Positions 1-6,471 of a stretch of 8,476 nucleotides of DNA are shown here, piece by piece. The position numbers and the translations under genes are program-made. Position 1 is the stretch's first letter, and the number at the start of each line of letters is the position of its first letter. This stretch comes from CBDTYW01 sp965364735 (lineage in GTDB: Bacteria > Actinomycetota > Nitriliruptoria > Nitriliruptorales > Nitriliruptoraceae): contig CBDTYW010000165.1 in NCBI GenBank assembly GCA_965364735.1, positions 1 through 8,476 on the forward strand, in the 5' to 3' direction. A model generated the notes under the pieces. That model had not been told where the DNA came from and did no database searches. It saw nothing but the letters and a program-made list of their open reading frames with translations.

Positions 1-309
1 GGCGAGGTCGATGTCCTCGTCCGCAACCCGCCATACCTGCCCGCCTCGGACCGTGGCAGCTGGCAGCCGGAGGTCCGCGACCACGATCCCGACGCGGCGC
101 TCGTCGGCGGTGCGGATGGACATGAGGTCGTCGACCGGCTGCTCGACGCCGCGATGAGGTGGCTGCGTCCCGGCGGGACGGTCGTGATCGAGATCGACGA
201 CCGTCGTGGGGAGGACGCGCGCCGCGCCGCGGAGCGGGTCGGCTTGCAGGCGGTGCGTATCGTGGCGGACCTCACCGGTCGCGACCGCGCTGTCGCTGGA
301 GAGCGCTGA
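1..309 (+). CDS. prmC: Peptide chain release factor N5-glutamine methyltransferase PrmC, C-terminal part (5' end outside window)
   Basis: PrmC transfers a methyl group from S-adenosylmethionine to the glutamine of the GGQ motif in release factors RF1 and RF2, in the cytoplasm. Frame 1 is open from the first base to a TGA at 307-309, giving 102 residues. The catalytic NPPY motif is at residues 9-12 of the fragment, which in PrmC binds the target glutamine. A Rossmann-type strand with LRPGG and VVIEID follows near residues 55-66, and the tail DLTGRDRAVAG matches the usual PrmC ending DLAGRDRV. The residue before NPPY is Arg, where Ser is more common in the family. The SAM-binding N-terminal half is missing because the window begins inside the gene. 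The stop is 18 bases before tsaC, so the two are probably co-transcribed. Identification rests on the NPPY motif, the C-terminal signature and tsaC as neighbour; another N6/N5 methyltransferase is unlikely. Confidence 0.9.
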   Translation, partial: GEVDVLVRNPPYLPASDRGSWQPEVRDHDPDAALVGGADGHEVVDRLLDAAMRWLRPGGTVVIEIDDRRGEDARRAAERVGLQAVRIVADLTGRDRAVAGER

Positions 310-327
310 CCCCCGACGGAGCCTGCA

Positions 328-1086
328 ATGTCTGAGCCCACCACCGAGTCCTTCGACGCCCGCGGCGATGACCGTGATGCCGCCGTTGCCGCCGCCGCCG
401 CCGCGCTCCAGCGTGGCGAGGTCGTCGTCATGCCGACCGACACCGTCTACGGGATCGCTGCCGACGCGTTCAACCCGACGGGGACGGGACGGATCTTCGC
501 CGCGAAGCGTCGCGGACGCTCGGTCCCGCTGCCGGTCCTGATCCGCAGCCCCAAGCAGCTGCTCGGGCTCGTGACCCGTGTTCCCGTGGAGGCGGATCGG
601 CTCATGGCCGCCTACTGGCCGGGGCCGCTCACGATCGTCGTGCAGGCCGACCCGAACCTCCAGTGGGACCTCGGCGAGAACGACGGGACCGTCGCGGTGC
701 GCATGCCGTTCGACGAGGTCGCGCTCGAGATCATCCGCGCGGTCGGACCGCTCGCGGTGACCTCTGCCAACGTCCATGGTCAGCGCGCCGCCGAGACCGT
801 CCCGGACGCCCAGGGCCAGCTCGGGGCCAAGGTCCGCGTCTACGTCGACGGCGGTCCGCGTCGTGACCGTCCGGCGTCGACCATCGTCGACCTGACCCGC
901 GCGGAGCCCCAGATCCTGCGAGCAGGGCCGCTCGACGCCGACGAGGTGCTGGCGGTCGCGCGTGGCGAGCTCGACCCGCTCGACGCGACCCAGATCGTCG
1001 CCGAGCCCGTGCACGACCCCAAGGAGGACGGCGTCGTCGCGACGATCGAGACGACCGACGAGCTCGACGGTGACGCGGTCCGTTGA
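328..1086 (+). CDS. tsaC: L-threonylcarbamoyladenylate synthase (TsaC/Sua5/YrdC family)
   Basis: The enzyme makes threonylcarbamoyl-AMP from threonine, bicarbonate and ATP. This is the first step of the t6A37 modification in tRNAs that read ANN codons. The 252-residue product has the full YrdC-domain motif set: PTDTVYG at 36-42, the KRRGR basic motif at 60-64 followed by PLPVLI, WPGPLT at 97-102, TSAN at 145-148, STIVDL at 184-189 and RAG at 198-200. The ATG start is supported by a GGAG element at 318-321 with a 6-base spacer. A YrdC-only protein is about 200 residues; here about 45 further residues follow, rich in Asp and Glu and without a recognisable Sua5 C-terminal domain. An alanine tract at 21-26 is encoded largely by a GCC run. 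The gene lies directly after prmC, the common actinobacterial arrangement, and both products serve translation. Confidence 0.95.
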   Translation: MSEPTTESFDARGDDRDAAVAAAAAALQRGEVVVMPTDTVYGIAADAFNPTGTGRIFAAKRRGRSVPLPVLIRSPKQLLGLVTRVPVEADRLMAAYWPGPLTIVVQADPNLQWDLGENDGTVAVRMPFDEVALEIIRAVGPLAVTSANVHGQRAAETVPDAQGQLGAKVRVYVDGGPRRDRPASTIVDLTRAEPQILRAGPLDADEVLAVARGELDPLDATQIVAEPVHDPKEDGVVATIETTDELDGDAVR

Positions 1087-1176
1087 GCGGAACAACGTTG
1101 GTCGACTCGCCTTCGTTACCCTCGCCTCCGCGCTGCCACCCACCACATCCCGGCAGGCGTCGATGATGGGGCCGCA

Positions 1177-1938
1177 GTGACCACCGGAGCAGGCACGCTC
1201 GTCGTCGTGCCGACGTACGACGAGGCGATGAACCTGCCGGTCTTCGTCAAGCGGCTGCGCGCGGTGCTCCCGGAAGCCCGCATGCTCGTCGTTGACGACG
1301 CATCACCGGACGGCACCGGTGACCTCGCGGACAGGCTGGCAGCCGAGCATCCGATCGACGTCCTGCATCGGCCGCGCAAGAGCGGGCTGGGCTCGGCCTA
1401 CCGCGACGGGTTCGCTTGGGCGCTCGAGCGTGGCGGGCACGACGTCATCGTGGAGATGGACGCGGACCTGTCCCACGATGCCAAGCGCCTTCCGCAGCTG
1501 CTCGGCGCGCTCGCGTTCCACGACCTCGTCATCGGGTCGCGCTACATCCGGCACGGTGGGGTCGAGAACTGGCCACGCCGCCGCGAGCTGTTGTCGCGCG
1601 GCGCCAACCTCTACGTCCAGGCGTGCACCGGGCTGCCCGTGCACGACGCGACGAGCGGGTTCCGCGCGTTCCGGCGCTCGACCCTCGAAGCCGTCGACGT
1701 CACCGCGCTCACGACGGACGGCTACGCCTTCCAGATCGAGACGGCCCTCCGGGTCTGGGAGGCCGGACTCAGCGTCGGCGAGGTCCCGATCATCTTCCGC
1801 GACCGGACGGCCGGACAGTCGAAGCTGTCCAACGCCGTGATCCGGGAGGCGCTGCTCGCGGTGCCGCGCTGGGGGCTCACGTCGCGCAGGGCGCGGCGGG
1901 CCGGCGTCGCCGAACAAGCCGCTCGGGCATCGGGCTAG
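1177..1938 (+). CDS. Polyprenol monophosphomannose synthase (DPM1/Ppm1-type family 2 glycosyltransferase)
   Basis: This family transfers mannose from GDP-mannose to polyprenyl phosphate. The resulting polyprenyl-phosphate-mannose feeds lipoglycan synthesis and protein O-mannosylation at the membrane. The 253-residue protein shows the GT-A motifs in order: PTYDE at 12-16, VDDASPDGTG at 39-48, the HRPRKSGLG region at 64-72 and the metal-binding DAD at 95-97. IGSRY, SGFRAFRR and the late EVPI/F(R)DR/G(Q)SK segment follow, all typical of DPM1 and of the second domain of mycobacterial Ppm1. There is no C-terminal membrane segment, so it resembles the soluble catalytic-subunit type, and no apolipoprotein acyltransferase domain is fused. 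The start is GTG, because the only nearby ATG codons (1163, 1166) are in another frame. The ribosome-binding site is weak (GGGG at 1168-1171). A 90-base spacer separates it from tsaC. The acceptor specificity is inferred from family resemblance; another polyprenyl-phosphate hexose synthase is the main alternative. Confidence 0.85.
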   Translation: MTTGAGTLVVVPTYDEAMNLPVFVKRLRAVLPEARMLVVDDASPDGTGDLADRLAAEHPIDVLHRPRKSGLGSAYRDGFAWALERGGHDVIVEMDADLSHDAKRLPQLLGALAFHDLVIGSRYIRHGGVENWPRRRELLSRGANLYVQACTGLPVHDATSGFRAFRRSTLEAVDVTALTTDGYAFQIETALRVWEAGLSVGEVPIIFRDRTAGQSKLSNAVIREALLAVPRWGLTSRRARRAGVAEQAARASG

Positions 1939-1941
1939 GAT
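1936..1941 (+). promoter_or_regulatory. Possible -10 element (TAGGAT) upstream of glyA
   Basis: TAGGAT overlaps the stop codon of the mannosyltransferase gene and matches the actinobacterial housekeeping -10 consensus TAnnnT. Transcription would start near 1948, giving a leader of about 30 bases before the glyA ATG at 1978. No convincing -35 hexamer lies 16-18 bases upstream, so this is a candidate only. Confidence 0.3.
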
Positions 1942-1977
1942 CGACGGCCCGACCCCACGTGTGAAGGCCATCCCTCC

Positions 1978-3237
1978 ATGTCGACCTACTTCGGACCGGA
2001 CTTCGCGGCCCTCCAGGCCCAGGACCCGGAGGTCGCCGGTGGCCTGCTCGACGAGCTCGCGCGCCAGCGCCGCGATCTCCAGCTCATCGCGAGCGAGAAC
2101 TTCGCCTCGCCTGCCGTGCTCGCGGCCCAGGGATCGGTGCTGACCAACAAGTACGCCGAGGGCCAGCCCGGGAAGCGCTACTACGGTGGCTGTGAGGTCG
2201 TCGACCGTCTCGAGAACCTCGCGATCGACCGTGCCAAGCAGCTCTTCGGCGCCGACCACGCCAACGTCCAGGCCCACTCGGGCGCCTCGGCGAACATCGC
2301 GGCCTACTTCGCCACGGTGATGCCGGGGGACAAGGTCCTCGCGATGTCGCTGCCTCACGGGGGCCACCTCACCCACGGGATGCGGATCAACTTCTCCGGC
2401 AAGTGGTTCGACGTCGCCTCGTACGGCGTCGACAAGGAGACCGAGACGATCGACATGGACGCCGTGCGCGCGGCCGCGCTCGAGCACCGTCCCAAGATGA
2501 TCATCGCCGGCTGGTCCGCCTATCCCCGTCAGCTCGACTTCGAGGCGTTCCGCGCGATCGCCGACGAGGTCGACGCGACCCTGATGGTCGACGCGGCGCA
2601 CTTCATCGGCCTCGTCGCCGGCGGCGTCCACGCATCACCCGTCCCGTACGCCGACATCGTCACGTTCACCACGCACAAGACCCTGCGGGGCCCGCGTGGC
2701 GCGATCATCCTCTGCAAGGAGCACCTCGCCCAGAAGATCGACAAGGCCGTGTTCCCGGGCATGCAGGGTGGACCGCTCGAGCACGTCGTCGCCGCGAAGG
2801 CCGTCGCGCTCAAGGAGGCGATGGAGCCCGAGTTCAAGGAGTACGCGACCCGGATCCTCGACGACGCCCGAACCCTCGCCCAGGTCATGGTCGACAAGGG
2901 CATGCGGATCACGTCCGGTGGCACCGACACGCATCTCTTCCTCGCCGACGTGACGCCGCTCGGCCTCACGGGCGCGGAGGCGGAGGACCGCTGTGCCGAG
3001 GCGGGGATCGTCCTGAACAAGAACGCCATCCCGTTCGACACGAACCCGCCGGCCGTCGCCTCGGGCATCCGCATCGGGACCTCCCTCGTCGCCACGCAGG
3101 GGATGGGCCCCGAGGAGATGGTCGTCGTCGGCGACCTCATCCACCGCGCCGTCACCGGCGACGCAGCCGAGCGCGCGACCGTGCGTGGCGAGGTGACCGA
3201 GCTGCTCTCGTCGTTCCCGGCCTACCCCGAGTCCTGA
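1978..3237 (+). CDS. glyA: Serine hydroxymethyltransferase
   Basis: GlyA is a cytoplasmic pyridoxal-phosphate enzyme that interconverts serine and glycine while loading a one-carbon unit onto tetrahydrofolate, supplying purine, thymidylate and methionine synthesis. The 419-residue length is normal for bacterial SHMT. Visible signatures include LIASENF at 36-42, the YYGGCE segment, the HGGHLTHG segment and VDAAHFIGLVAGG, which corresponds to the usual VDMAHIAGLVA with two substitutions. TTHKTLRGPRG follows with the PLP-binding lysine at 234. QGGPLEH and the C-terminal GIRIGTSLVATQGM region complete the fold. The ATG at 1978 has GAAGG at 1963-1967 upstream with a rather long spacer of 10 bases. 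The gene starts 39 bases after the mannosyltransferase stop. I recall SHMT genes in this same neighbourhood in other actinobacteria, so it is probably native to the locus. Confidence 0.97.
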   Translation: MSTYFGPDFAALQAQDPEVAGGLLDELARQRRDLQLIASENFASPAVLAAQGSVLTNKYAEGQPGKRYYGGCEVVDRLENLAIDRAKQLFGADHANVQAHSGASANIAAYFATVMPGDKVLAMSLPHGGHLTHGMRINFSGKWFDVASYGVDKETETIDMDAVRAAALEHRPKMIIAGWSAYPRQLDFEAFRAIADEVDATLMVDAAHFIGLVAGGVHASPVPYADIVTFTTHKTLRGPRGAIILCKEHLAQKIDKAVFPGMQGGPLEHVVAAKAVALKEAMEPEFKEYATRILDDARTLAQVMVDKGMRITSGGTDTHLFLADVTPLGLTGAEAEDRCAEAGIVLNKNAIPFDTNPPAVASGIRIGTSLVATQGMGPEEMVVVGDLIHRAVTGDAAERATVRGEVTELLSSFPAYPES

Positions 3238-3266
3238 AGAGACGGCCGCACGGGCACGGCGTATTG

Positions 3267-3289
3267 CTGAGGCCCTGCGGCCTGAGGCC
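3267..3289 (+). repeat. Short direct repeat and small hairpin in the glyA-wecA spacer
   Basis: CTGAGGCC occurs at 3267-3274 and again at 3282-3289. Between them AGGCC (3270-3274) can pair with GGCCT (3279-3283) around a CTGC loop, a 5-bp stem. No T-run follows, so it does not look like an intrinsic terminator. It lies just upstream of the possible -10 element at 3291 and could be an operator or simply GC-rich coincidence. Confidence 0.3.
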
Positions 3290-3290
3290 G

Positions 3291-3296
3291 TAGCCT
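3291..3296 (+). promoter_or_regulatory. Possible -10 element (TAGCCT) upstream of wecA
   Basis: TAGCCT fits the TAnnnT -10 pattern and ends 7 bases before the ATG at 3304, so a transcript from it would begin at or next to that ATG. The -35 candidate CTGAGG (3267-3272, 18-base spacer) matches TTGACA at only three positions. If wecA begins at the GTG at 3352 instead, the leader would be about 50 bases. Confidence 0.3.
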
Positions 3297-3342
3297 GCAT
3301 GCGATGACCGCAGCGGCTTGCTGCTGTCGCGAGCTCGTCGAT

Positions 3343-3347
3343 GGAGG
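3343..3347 (+). promoter_or_regulatory. Ribosome-binding site that favours a GTG start at 3352 for wecA
   Basis: GGAGG at 3343-3347 stands 4 bases before the in-frame GTG at 3352, while the upstream in-frame ATG at 3304 has no purine-rich site before it. The 16 codons between them would encode a Cys-Cys-Cys-containing extension unlike a normal member of this family. Both points support the later start. Confidence 0.55.
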
Positions 3348-3351
3348 GTGC

Positions 3352-4563
3352 GTGGACAGCGTTCCCTTCGGTGCCTACCTGACGATCTTCGTGGTCGCGT
3401 CCGCCTCGACGGCGGCCGTGACGCCGCTGGTCGCCCGGTTCTCTCGTCATCTCGGCGCGGTGGACGTGCCGAGCGATCCCCGACGGGTCCACCGCGAGCC
3501 GGTCCCGACCGCCGGGGGCCTCGCGATGGTCGTCGGCTTCATCGTCTCGTTGGCGGTCGCGTCGCAGCTCACGGCGTTCGAGGAGCTGTTCTCCCTGACG
3601 TCACAGCCGCTCGGGCTCCTGCTCGGCGTGCTCGCGATCGCTGCCCTCGGGCTCTACGACGACGTCCGCGAGCTGCCGGCCAGCAGCAAGCTCGCCGGCC
3701 AGCTGGTCGCAGCGCTGATCCCGGCGTTGTTCGGCATCCAGATCGTCTACACGTGGCTGCCCGGGCTCGACGTGGTGTCCGTCTCGTCGGATCTCGGCCT
3801 CCCGCTGACGGTGTTCGCCATGGTCGCGATGATCAACGCGGTCAACCTCATCGACGGGCTGGACGGGCTCGCAGCGGGCGTGGTGGCCATCGCAGCGATC
3901 GGCTTCCTCGTCTTCACGGTCGCGGCCAGCGGACGGGGGCTGGTGGAGGACGTGCCATCCTCGGCCGCCTTCGTCGCGGTCGCGTTGACGGGCATCTGCA
4001 TCGGCTTCCTGGTCCACAACTTCCATCCCGCGTCCATCTTCATGGGCGACACCGGCTCGATGACGCTCGGTCTGCTGCTGGCCTCGGCCGGCGTCTCCTA
4101 CGTCGGGCGGACGACCTCGCCCGCGTCGGTGGACTTCGCCGGCACCGTGCCGCTGCTGATCCCGGCGCTCGTGCTCGCGATCCCGTTCATCGACTTCGTC
4201 TTCGCCGTGGTGCGACGGATCTACCGCCGGCAGCCGATCCACGTCGCTGATCGTGGGCACCTGCACCATCTGCTGATCGCGTTCGGCTACAGCCATCGAC
4301 GCGCCGTCGTGGTGCTCTACATCTGGTCAGCGACGCTCGCGGGGATCGTGCTCGCCCGGCTCTGGACCGACGAGGTCGCGTGGGTCGTGCTCACCGGGCT
4401 CGTGCTGGTGGTGGCAGGGCTCGCGACGGCCCTGCTGCAGGTCAGCGCCAGAGCGTTGCTGGCCGAGCGGCGGCGCGGGGAGCGTCGGAAGTCGGACCAG
4501 CCGACGCCTCTGCACGACCGCAGGGCGGAGGATCGACGCCAGGATCGCCGCGGATCTGCGTGA
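3352..4563 (+). CDS. wecA: Polyprenyl-phosphate N-acetylglucosamine-1-phosphate transferase (WecA/TagO/Rfe, MraY superfamily)
   Basis: This integral membrane enzyme transfers GlcNAc-1-phosphate (or a related sugar phosphate) from a UDP-sugar to polyprenyl phosphate, starting a cell-wall linker or polysaccharide on the inner leaflet. With the GTG start it is 403 residues; the ATG at 3304 would add 16. Family motifs are clear: PVPTAGG after the first helix, the Mg2+-binding DD at 103-104 (LYDDV), NLIDGLDGLAAG from 165, FMGDTGS at 230-236 and the cytoplasmic H-(x5)-HLHH loop with His297 and HLHH at 303-306. Hydrophobic segments throughout suit the usual ten or eleven helices. The last 35 residues or so are highly charged and rich in Arg, Asp and Glu (a cytoplasmic tail). 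The HLHH loop and the position before the atp genes match mycobacterial Rfe/WecA and argue against MraY. The exact sugar cannot be read from sequence. Confidence 0.92.
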   Translation: MDSVPFGAYLTIFVVASASTAAVTPLVARFSRHLGAVDVPSDPRRVHREPVPTAGGLAMVVGFIVSLAVASQLTAFEELFSLTSQPLGLLLGVLAIAALGLYDDVRELPASSKLAGQLVAALIPALFGIQIVYTWLPGLDVVSVSSDLGLPLTVFAMVAMINAVNLIDGLDGLAAGVVAIAAIGFLVFTVAASGRGLVEDVPSSAAFVAVALTGICIGFLVHNFHPASIFMGDTGSMTLGLLLASAGVSYVGRTTSPASVDFAGTVPLLIPALVLAIPFIDFVFAVVRRIYRRQPIHVADRGHLHHLLIAFGYSHRRAVVVLYIWSATLAGIVLARLWTDEVAWVVLTGLVLVVAGLATALLQVSARALLAERRRGERRKSDQPTPLHDRRAEDRRQDRRGSA

Positions 4564-4607
4564 TCCCGGCCGGCGTGCGCTGCGACCCGTGGTCGTTGGC
4601 GCCTCCG

Positions 4608-4636
4608 TCGCCACGCTCAGCGACCTTGGGTAGGCT
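4608..4636 (+). promoter_or_regulatory. Candidate promoter of the ATP synthase cluster (-35 TCGCCA, -10 TAGGCT)
   Basis: TAGGCT at 4631-4636 is a good actinobacterial -10 element. TCGCCA at 4608-4613 matches TTGACA at four of six positions with a 17-base spacer. Transcription would begin around 4643-4645, at or just before the ATG at 4645, making the message leaderless or nearly so. It lies in the 81-base spacer after wecA, the natural place for the atp promoter. No experimental support is available. Confidence 0.42.
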
Positions 4637-4644
4637 TCGCGACC

Positions 4645-5001
4645 ATGAGCAGCATCAACCTCCCGCGCCAGGACCGAGCCCCCGACGGGGATCGCAGCGC
4701 GAACAGCAGCGTCGTCGGCCCCAACGCGGGCTGGCGCGACGCTGACGTTGCGTGGAACATGATCGGCTCGTTCGTCTCAGGTCCGATCGCGTGGGGCGGC
4801 ATCGGGTGGCTGCTCGATCGCTGGCTGGACACCGCTCCGCTCTTCATCGCCATCGGCGCAGTCATCGGCTTCGTCCTCGGCTTCTACCTCGTGATCATGC
4901 GCGGTGGCGGCTTCAGCCCCGCCCGCCCACCGTCCCCGTACGAGCGCACGCCCGCGCAGCCCGCGGATGACGTCGTCCTCCCCGACGCCGCCCGCGACTG
5001 A
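4645..5001 (+). CDS. atpZ: AtpZ/AtpI-family small membrane protein, first gene of the atp cluster
   Basis: The 118-residue product has a hydrophilic N-terminus of about 35 residues and two membrane helices, near 37-57 and 64-85. The helices are joined by the characteristic GWLLDRWL turn (54-61), and a Pro-rich tail follows. This pattern is the AtpZ-like family (putative F0F1-ATPase Ca2+/Mg2+ transporter subunit) often encoded at the head of atp operons. In alkaliphilic Bacillus, AtpZ acts with AtpI in ion handling or in assembly of the c ring; a similar role here is inferred from position and shape. The ATG has no strong ribosome-binding site, only GTAGG overlapping the proposed -10 element, which agrees with leaderless translation. 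The stop is 37 bases before atpI. The family assignment is fairly safe, the function less so. Confidence 0.75.
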   Translation: MSSINLPRQDRAPDGDRSANSSVVGPNAGWRDADVAWNMIGSFVSGPIAWGGIGWLLDRWLDTAPLFIAIGAVIGFVLGFYLVIMRGGGFSPARPPSPYERTPAQPADDVVLPDAARD

Positions 5002-5029
5002 CGATCTGCTGTCAGCACGACACCGCCAC

Positions 5030-5033
5030 GAGG
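5030..5033 (+). promoter_or_regulatory. Ribosome-binding site that sets the atpI start at 5039
   Basis: GAGG at 5030-5033 sits 5 bases before the ATG at 5039. The frame stays open upstream to 4904, but that extension overlaps the AtpZ-like gene in another frame and encodes only Pro/Ser/Arg-rich sequence, so the start at 5039 is preferred. Confidence 0.65.
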
Positions 5034-5038
5034 CCACG

Positions 5039-5623
5039 ATGAACGACGCGAGGGAGTGGGCGTTCGCGCGCGCCGTCGTGCGTTGGGTCGGCCCGCTGGC
5101 CATCGTGTGCACGGGCGCCGCGTTTTTCCTGCGCGGGATTGTCGGCATGTGGACTGCCTTGGGTACGGTCTCGCTCGTCGGGCTGATCTACGCAGGCAGC
5201 GCTTACGCGCAAGGCTTCGCGAGTCGGTTCGGACCGAACGCTGCGCAGCTTGTGGCGCTCGGTGGGTTCTTCGCCAGACTCGCTGTCTACGCGGCACTGC
5301 TTCCGATCCTGGCACCACTTGCTGATCCTGAAACGGGGATCGCCGACCGCCCAACACTGGTGGTCGTGGGGGTGCTCTCGATCGTGGGGTCACTCGCTGC
5401 GGAGTGGTGGACGGCGTGGAGTCGCCCGGAGCTCTGGTGGCTGTCGCTGCCCGACACGGATGGCAGACGCCCCACGGCAGCTGAGTACCGACCCCGCCTG
5501 CGGCCCAAGCCCACCCGGCTGAAGCCGAACACGACGGCAACGACCACCTCCCGCGCCCCGCGCACCGACGACCCCGCCCGCGCTGACCTCACGGTCGGCG
5601 CGACGCCAAAGGATCACGCGTGA
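5039..5623 (+). CDS. atpI: ATP synthase subunit I-like membrane protein (AtpI)
   Basis: AtpI proteins are small membrane proteins encoded upstream of atpB that help assemble or stabilise the c ring. From the ATG at 5039 the product has 194 residues and four hydrophobic segments at about 13-32, 37-58, 69-92 and 104-122, the layout of the ATP synthase I family. A WWTAWSRPELWW stretch closes the last helix. About 65 hydrophilic residues follow, rich in Pro, Arg and Thr, longer than the tail expected for this family and probably disordered. Codon choice looks looser than in the neighbouring atp genes, with more T- and A-ending codons and a run of five T at about 5123, as expected for a weakly conserved gene. 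Its TGA overlaps the GTG of atpB by 4 bases, implying coupled translation. Assignment rests on topology and position more than on conserved residues. Confidence 0.72.
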   Translation: MNDAREWAFARAVVRWVGPLAIVCTGAAFFLRGIVGMWTALGTVSLVGLIYAGSAYAQGFASRFGPNAAQLVALGGFFARLAVYAALLPILAPLADPETGIADRPTLVVVGVLSIVGSLAAEWWTAWSRPELWWLSLPDTDGRRPTAAEYRPRLRPKPTRLKPNTTATTTSRAPRTDDPARADLTVGATPKDHA

Positions 5624-6471
5624 ACCTGCTGCTCGCCGCTGGCGCCTGCGAAGGACTCCCGGAGAACTGCTTCGAGATCCCCTCGCCGCCGAACCCGTTG
5701 TTCGACTTCCCGCCGTTCCTGCTCAAGAACAGCGAGTGGTTCGCGATCAACCGCACCGCGATGCTCTACCTGCTCGCTGCGCTGATCGTGATCACGATCA
5801 TGTGGATCGCATCCACGCAGCCGAAGATCGTCCCCGGCAAGCTCCAGGGAGCGATCGAGGCGATCATCGGGTTCATCCGCGACGACGTCGTGATCCCCGC
5901 AGCCGGCCACGGAGCGGTGCGCTACCTGCCGCTGCTGACCTCGATGTTTCTCTTCATCTGGATCAACAACCTCTACGAGGTCCTGCCGTTCGTCAACTTC
6001 CCGACGACGTCGCGCATGGCGCTGCCCATGATGCTGGCGTTGCTCGTGTGGACCACGTTCATCCTGGTGGGGATCAAGGCCCAGGGCCTGAAGTACTTCA
6101 CCAACGTGATGTTCCCGCCCGGTGTCCCGAAGGCGCTGTACCTGCTGATCGCGCCGATCGAGTTCGTCTCCACGTTCCTCGTTCGTCCGCTCACGCTCGC
6201 CGTCCGACTCTTCGCCAACATGGTCGCCGGCCACATCCTGCTGACCGTCTGCTTCACCGCAGCGAACGCCTTCATCATCGGGTTCGGGCACAGCTACGAC
6301 CACTTCTTCCTCGGTCTGAACAACGTCGCGGCCATCCCGATCGGCCTTGTCGGCCTCGTCGGGGGCATGGCGCTCGTGGGCTTCGAGATCCTCGTCGGCT
6401 CGCTTCAGGCGTACATCTTCACGATGCTCGCCGCCGTGTACATCGGATCCTCGATGTCCGCGGACCACTGA
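5620..6471 (+). CDS. atpB: F-type ATP synthase subunit a
   Basis: Subunit a forms the two proton half-channels beside the c ring in the membrane. The 283-residue protein carries the hallmark segment RPLTLAVRLFANMVAGH, in which Arg196 is the essential arginine facing the c-ring carboxylate (E. coli Arg210). INNLYEVLPF and the terminal GSLQAYIFTMLAAVYI helix, with the usual conserved Gln, are also present. Five to six hydrophobic helices are visible. The N-terminus before the first helix includes two cysteines (10 and 17), a small oddity. The GTG start at 5620 overlaps the atpI stop in GTGA and has a strong AAAGGA site at 5608-5613 with a 6-base spacer, so the start is well supported. The gene is followed by a 110-base spacer, the longest in the window. 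Confidence 0.97.
   Translation: MNLLLAAGACEGLPENCFEIPSPPNPLFDFPPFLLKNSEWFAINRTAMLYLLAALIVITIMWIASTQPKIVPGKLQGAIEAIIGFIRDDVVIPAAGHGAVRYLPLLTSMFLFIWINNLYEVLPFVNFPTTSRMALPMMLALLVWTTFILVGIKAQGLKYFTNVMFPPGVPKALYLLIAPIEFVSTFLVRPLTLAVRLFANMVAGHILLTVCFTAANAFIIGFGHSYDHFFLGLNNVAAIPIGLVGLVGGMALVGFEILVGSLQAYIFTMLAAVYIGSSMSADH

Noticed and set aside
1117..1122. TACCCT as a -10 element for the mannosyltransferase gene
   Set aside because: The nearest TTG-type -35 (TTGGTC at 1098-1103) is only 13 bases upstream and nothing suitable lies at 16-18 bases, so a promoter is not supported.
1303..2631. A minus-strand open frame of 442 codons opposite the mannosyltransferase and glyA
   Set aside because: It lies antisense to two well-supported genes. 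Its Arg/Asp/Val/Gly-rich translation has no recognisable domain and is a typical by-product of high GC. Similar long minus-strand frames at 5614-6468 and 6844-7971 were rejected for the same reason.
3267..3289. An intrinsic terminator after glyA
   Set aside because: The stem is only 5 bp and no T-run follows. None of the other spacer hairpins in the window has a T-run either.
2403..3293. A 296-codon plus-strand open frame overlapping glyA in another frame
   Set aside because: It is almost entirely Arg/Gly/Asp/Pro-rich shadow translation inside the convincing glyA frame.
4904..5038. An upstream ATG (4904) extending AtpI by 45 residues
   Set aside because: The extension overlaps the AtpZ-like gene in another frame and is Pro/Ser/Arg-rich. 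The ATG at 5039 has a proper ribosome-binding site, and the hydrophobic core begins soon after.
5620..5650. A lipoprotein signal (LLLAAGAC) at the start of AtpB
   Set aside because: There is no basic N-region, and only nine residues precede the cysteine. This is too short for a lipoprotein signal peptide, and subunit a is not a lipoprotein.
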